A stretch of 64,000 bases of DNA. Source: Spirochaetia bacterium. Lineage in GTDB: Bacteria > Spirochaetota > UBA4802 > UBA5550. The notes below the pieces were generated by a model. It saw nothing but the letters and a program-made list of their open reading frames with translations, was not told where the DNA came from and did no database searches. Below, one piece after another: positions 61,103-64,000 of this stretch. Position 1 is the stretch's first letter. Each line of letters starts with the position of its first letter. A program made the position numbers and the translations under genes. Location: positions 62,001 through 126,000 of the forward strand of contig VFJS01000055.1 of the NCBI GenBank assembly GCA_009885955.1, in the 5' to 3' direction.

Positions 61103-62167
61103 GTGAACTTAAAAAAATTTTTTAAATATTTCTTATTAATGTTCGGCTTATTCCTCACCATGTATACTCTGAAGATCATGTACCAGCAGAAATATATAGC
61201 TACCCTGGATATTAAGGAGATTAAAGGCAAAACATTAAACATAATGACCTCGTCCCTCTTTTCCGAGCGGAACCTGATAGAAACTTTCGGTTCAAGGTTT
61301 AAATCAAATATCAAGTATACTATCGAAGAGAAAAATGAAAAGTATTTTAATATAAAAAATGATGAAATACACGCCCTCATATACCCCTCGTTTACCTACA
61401 GACAAGAAGGAACCGGAAAGGGATATCAGGCCATGGACGAAAGCAAACTTCCCAATCTCCTTAATATTGATGATAATCATGTGGAATATATGAGAAAGCT
61501 TTATACCATTTCCGGGAAACTCTATGCAGCTCCCGTGGCCTATGTCCCCTATGCAATATTTTTCGACAAGGAAAAGATCAAACCCTCTACAACAGGGAAG
61601 AGCTATTTTACAGGGAATATTAAGGTTGCCCTGTCAGGGGACTATGGAAGTTTTCTCGCGCTGGTGAAGATATTGGGCCTCAAGCCCGACATGGCCTCGG
61701 TGGCTTCAATACAAAAAACCCTGGGAAAAGGGAATGTAATTCTCTTTGATCCGGATAAGCTCGACGCGGCCGCAGACCTGATTAAAAAAGAGAAATCCCT
61801 TATCGTTATTGCCCCGATCTATCTCAAGAGCTACATGGAAACCCGGGTCGAACTCAATGAAGTAATCCTTCCTGACGAAGGGACCTATGCAACCCTGTAC
61901 CTGGTGTCTATCGTCGGGGATGGAGAGCTGGAGCTCTCCCATATATTTGTGAACCATGTCATAGACCCGTCCATTCAGAAAACACTGTGCGATATCCTCG
62001 GTTACCCGGTGATTAACAAGCTCGCCCTGAAATCCATGGAGCCGCTGCAGTACAATACCCTTAAGATGAACACTCCGGAATATTTCAAAAATCTGCTGGT
62101 GCTTAAAAACAGGAAAGAATTTGATAACGCAGTAAATCTCTACAATGCTTTCATTAAAGGGCTGTAA
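61103..62167 (+). CDS. Membrane-anchored substrate-binding-like protein
   Basis: A 354-residue protein with one N-terminal membrane anchor or uncleaved signal (about 7-28) and a periplasmic binding-protein-like body. Suggestive segments are TLNIMTSSLFSERNLIETF at the start of lobe one and MRKLYTISGKLYAAPVAYVP followed by YAIFFDKEKI, as in PotD-like family 1 binding proteins. No permease or ATPase gene is near. The start is GTG at 61103, with GGAG upstream. It may be a sensor or scavenging protein instead of a transporter component. Confidence 0.6.
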   Translation: MNLKKFFKYFLLMFGLFLTMYTLKIMYQQKYIATLDIKEIKGKTLNIMTSSLFSERNLIETFGSRFKSNIKYTIEEKNEKYFNIKNDEIHALIYPSFTYRQEGTGKGYQAMDESKLPNLLNIDDNHVEYMRKLYTISGKLYAAPVAYVPYAIFFDKEKIKPSTTGKSYFTGNIKVALSGDYGSFLALVKILGLKPDMASVASIQKTLGKGNVILFDPDKLDAAADLIKKEKSLIVIAPIYLKSYMETRVELNEVILPDEGTYATLYLVSIVGDGELELSHIFVNHVIDPSIQKTLCDILGYPVINKLALKSMEPLQYNTLKMNTPEYFKNLLVLKNRKEFDNAVNLYNAFIKGL

Positions 62168-62175
62168 TCTAGCAG

Positions 62176-63618
62176 CTATTGCACGCGGATAAGGTTGAGC
62201 TGGAACCTCTCCACAAGGAGCCTGTGGAGCTTTCTGGCTGCCTTTATTCCGACCTTAACCCGCTTCAACTCGACGCTGTTCAGGTCAGCGGGGTCAATAA
62301 AATTTGACGGCTTTTTCCCCCTGGATATCTCCGTGAGATTATTCCTTAGCCTCATCTGGACAAAAAAATTGTAGCTCGATTCTATTTCAATGAGATCATC
62401 CTTGGACATAACGTTCTGGTAGGCAAGCATATGCATCTTGTCCGTTGTGCTGCCGTCCATTATCCCTGACTCCAGGGCCAGAACTTTTATCCCTTCGGTA
62501 ATGGGGAATATGCCCACCTTTTTTACATCCATCTTTCCCATGTCATCGCCCGATTTCTCATGGGGCAGGCCTCCAAAAATTCCCAGGGACGGGGTGTACC
62601 GGAGTATATTTTTTACCATGTACAGGAGAAAAAGCCTGTTCTCGCCTGCAAGAGTTTTTATCTCATCCTTCATCCTCTTTTCATATTCGGGATTTCCGTA
62701 CAGTGTCCTGAGATCGGAAAACATGCTGTAGTTCAGAATATTTTCAGGCGTGGGTACCGAAAGCCACTTGAGGAGGGTCTCCTTCCAGTCGTCAATGCTC
62801 CTGCGCCAGATCACATTTTTCGCGGTTGTTCCGCCGGGGCACTCGGGAATTCCTATAAATATGAGGGCGTCGATAAGTTTAGTAGCGAACTCCTCAAGGA
62901 CATTTTCCCCGGCTTTGTCCAGTCCCTCGTAAACAATGGCATTGTCCTGGTCGGTTTTCAGGGTCTGCTCCATCCTCCCCTCGCTCCCGAGCACGAGAAA
63001 GGAAAAACTCCCGGGAAGAGAGGAGCCGAAGGGGGCCTTGATAATATCAATGGCCTTCGTTATGATGGAATCATTGATATTGGATATGAGCTTCACCACC
63101 TCCCTGGTCCTGGTGCCGGACTTTATGAGGTAACCCACGAGCTCTTCCACCTTGCCGTTAAGCTTTTTCAGGGTGTCCAGGTTGTCGGCGTATTCAAGGT
63201 CCCGTATGACATAGAGGGGCGTGTCGGCATGGTGCTTTATAATATCGGTGTCGGTGATAATCCCGGTAACTCTGCCGGTATCGCCGGTAACCACAAGGCG
63301 GTGGATGTTGTTCTTGGACATACGGAAAATGGCTTCAAAGGCGTAGTCGCTCTCCTTAATGGTTATCAGGGGAAAGCTCATGATGGTCTTTACAGGAACA
63401 GTTGAGGGATTTATATCAAGGGGGATAACCTTTTTCCTGAAGTCTCTGTCAGTAATGATACCTACGGGCACGTCATTCTCAGTGACTATGATCCCGGAGA
63501 CATTGTTGGTATTCATGATGCCTGCGGCATTCCTGATGCTCTCTTCGGGACTGCAGGTATATATCTTTGTACTGGTGAATTCTTTGACTTTAATGGTAAA
63601 AAGTATGTCTTCAAGCAT
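62176..63618 (-). CDS. CBS-pair / DUF294 nucleotidyltransferase-like protein
   Basis: A 480-residue cytoplasmic protein. Residues about 15-130 are two CBS repeats (GIIVTENDVPVGIITDRDFR; LVVTGDTGRVTGIITDTD), which bind adenine nucleotides. Residues about 195-320 are a DUF294 nucleotidyltransferase-like domain with the motif GSEGRMEQTLKTDQDNA, whose Gly-Ser and Asp residues match active nucleotidyltransferases such as GlnD. A C-terminal helical domain (about 330-475) follows. Homologues include proteins that lack the usual cyclic-nucleotide domain, as here. It probably modifies a target protein in response to energy status. Confidence 0.87.
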   Translation of the reverse strand: MLEDILFTIKVKEFTSTKIYTCSPEESIRNAAGIMNTNNVSGIIVTENDVPVGIITDRDFRKKVIPLDINPSTVPVKTIMSFPLITIKESDYAFEAIFRMSKNNIHRLVVTGDTGRVTGIITDTDIIKHHADTPLYVIRDLEYADNLDTLKKLNGKVEELVGYLIKSGTRTREVVKLISNINDSIITKAIDIIKAPFGSSLPGSFSFLVLGSEGRMEQTLKTDQDNAIVYEGLDKAGENVLEEFATKLIDALIFIGIPECPGGTTAKNVIWRRSIDDWKETLLKWLSVPTPENILNYSMFSDLRTLYGNPEYEKRMKDEIKTLAGENRLFLLYMVKNILRYTPSLGIFGGLPHEKSGDDMGKMDVKKVGIFPITEGIKVLALESGIMDGSTTDKMHMLAYQNVMSKDDLIEIESSYNFFVQMRLRNNLTEISRGKKPSNFIDPADLNSVELKRVKVGIKAARKLHRLLVERFQLNLIRVQ

Positions 63619-63638
63619 TGTATTGTAACACCTTTGAT

Positions 63639-63683
63639 GCCCTCACCCGCGCTCTGCGCGCCCTCTCCCGGTAGGGCGAGGGC
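63639..63683 (-). mobile_element. Single right arm of the 225-bp MITE family
   Basis: On the minus strand it reads GCCCTCGCCCTACCGGGAGA, then a GCGC hairpin, ending GGGTGAGGGC with AT outside. It matches the right arm of both full-length elements in sequence and in orientation relative to its terminal repeat. It lies 56 bases downstream of the DUF559 gene stop. A left arm would be expected upstream of that gene, beyond the window. Confidence 0.7.
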
Positions 63684-63739
63684 TTCCTTTTCCTGAATTT
63701 TTTTTGCTTCAATTGCCTTTACTCAAAACCCTCTTTTAA

Positions 63740-64000
63740 TTAGGGAGTTAGGTTATTTTGTATTACAACGATCTTATCAAATAATTTATTAATATCCGTC
63801 ATTACCTCTTCGTTGGTAACTCTGATAAATGTCACACGGTCTTTTTCAATCAATTCCTGTCTCAATCGATCATAATCCATTTGTTTATTATGAATTTCAC
63901 CATCAATTTCAATCGCTAAACGTAATTCATGAGAATAAAAATCAACAATAAAGCCATTAAGCTCATGTTGACGCCGAAATTTTAAACTATTAAATTTTCT
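63740..64000 (-). CDS. DUF559 (Vsr/restriction-endonuclease-like) protein, C-terminal part
   Basis: The minus strand is open from the window edge to the TAA at 63740-63742 and encodes 86 residues: FRRQHELNGFIVDFYSHELR, LAIEIDGEIHNK and IRVTNEEVMTDINKLFDKIV. This is the C-terminal half of a DUF559 domain of the PD-(D/E)xK nuclease fold: the FIVDF...LAIEIDG pattern carries the catalytic Asp and Glu-x-Asp residues. Such proteins resemble very-short-patch repair endonucleases; a function is not established. The start lies beyond the window. Confidence 0.85.
   Translation of the reverse strand, partial: RKFNSLKFRRQHELNGFIVDFYSHELRLAIEIDGEIHNKQMDYDRLRQELIEKDRVTFIRVTNEEVMTDINKLFDKIVVIQNNLTP

Noticed and set aside
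62560-63405. A 281-codon plus-strand frame opposite the CBS-DUF294 gene
   Set aside because: The minus-strand gene has two conserved domains; this frame shows no domain and is explained by codon-position bias of the real gene.

Overview
The window comes from a spirochaete, probably an uncultured anaerobic one. The lineage markers are two FlaB-type flagellins beginning MIINHN/MRINHN, a protein of the Borrelia P83/100 family, and a flagellar block of fliD, flaG and two flaB genes. Base composition is moderate to AT-rich, intergenic DNA is very AT-rich, and most genes lie on the minus strand. Energy metabolism is built around ion-translocating membrane complexes: RnfC/RnfD, a complex-I-like Ehr operon and an Mrp-type antiporter operon. 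No rRNA, tRNA or CRISPR array was seen. Layout: 0-5 kb (minus) holds a partial Sir2 deacetylase, MarC, a YdjY-domain lipoprotein, a TVP38/DedA-like protein, rnfD, rnfC interrupted by a one-base shift in an A10 run, and a small Cys-rich protein. 5.6-10 kb holds a P83/100 coiled-coil protein, a RelE/Phd toxin-antitoxin pair between two 71-bp direct repeats, and an OmpA-family protein. 10-19.4 kb holds cheX, a PpiD/SurA-like chaperone, a Trm112-like protein, dnaE, rdgB and a histidine kinase/response regulator pair. 19.4-26.7 kb is an accessory block: a DegT-family protein whose PLP lysine is methionine, an alpha/beta hydrolase, a membrane-bound LytTR regulator, then a three-gene operon (membrane/SCP2/flavoprotein fusion, CCG-type Fe-S protein, CDP-alcohol phosphotransferase). 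The promoter of that operon has a LytTR-like tandem site with a 21-bp period just upstream of a near-consensus -35/-10. 26.7-39.3 kb holds argH, an unknown gene, the flagellar genes with strong hairpins between them and a sigma-28-like promoter before fliD, a TPR/CsgG-like lipoprotein-type protein, GDPD, an MBL hydrolase and a degenerate signal-peptidase-like protein. 39.3-48.3 kb is one minus-strand operon: an MHS-family transporter followed by hyfB-, C-, E-, F-, G- and fused H/I-like genes. The catalytic-module subunits lack the NiFe ligands and most ligands of the proximal Fe-S cluster, so this is an Ehr complex and not a hydrogenase. 48.5-50.5 kb is a junction: two 225-bp MITE-like elements in inverted orientation around a lipoprotein gene, then a 5'-truncated ion antiporter joined to an IS66 transposase fragment. 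50.6-58.2 kb is an Mrp/Mnh-type operon with three NuoL/M/N-like subunits and no catalytic module. 58.2-64 kb holds more repeat elements, an XRE-cupin regulator, a substrate-binding-like protein, a CBS-DUF294 protein and, at the right edge, a DUF559 endonuclease-like gene whose 3' side carries one arm of the same MITE family. The most interesting candidates are the DUF559/MITE pairing, the LytTR-controlled flavoprotein operon, the cofactor-poor Ehr complex, the A10 frameshift in rnfC and the lysine-less DegT protein.
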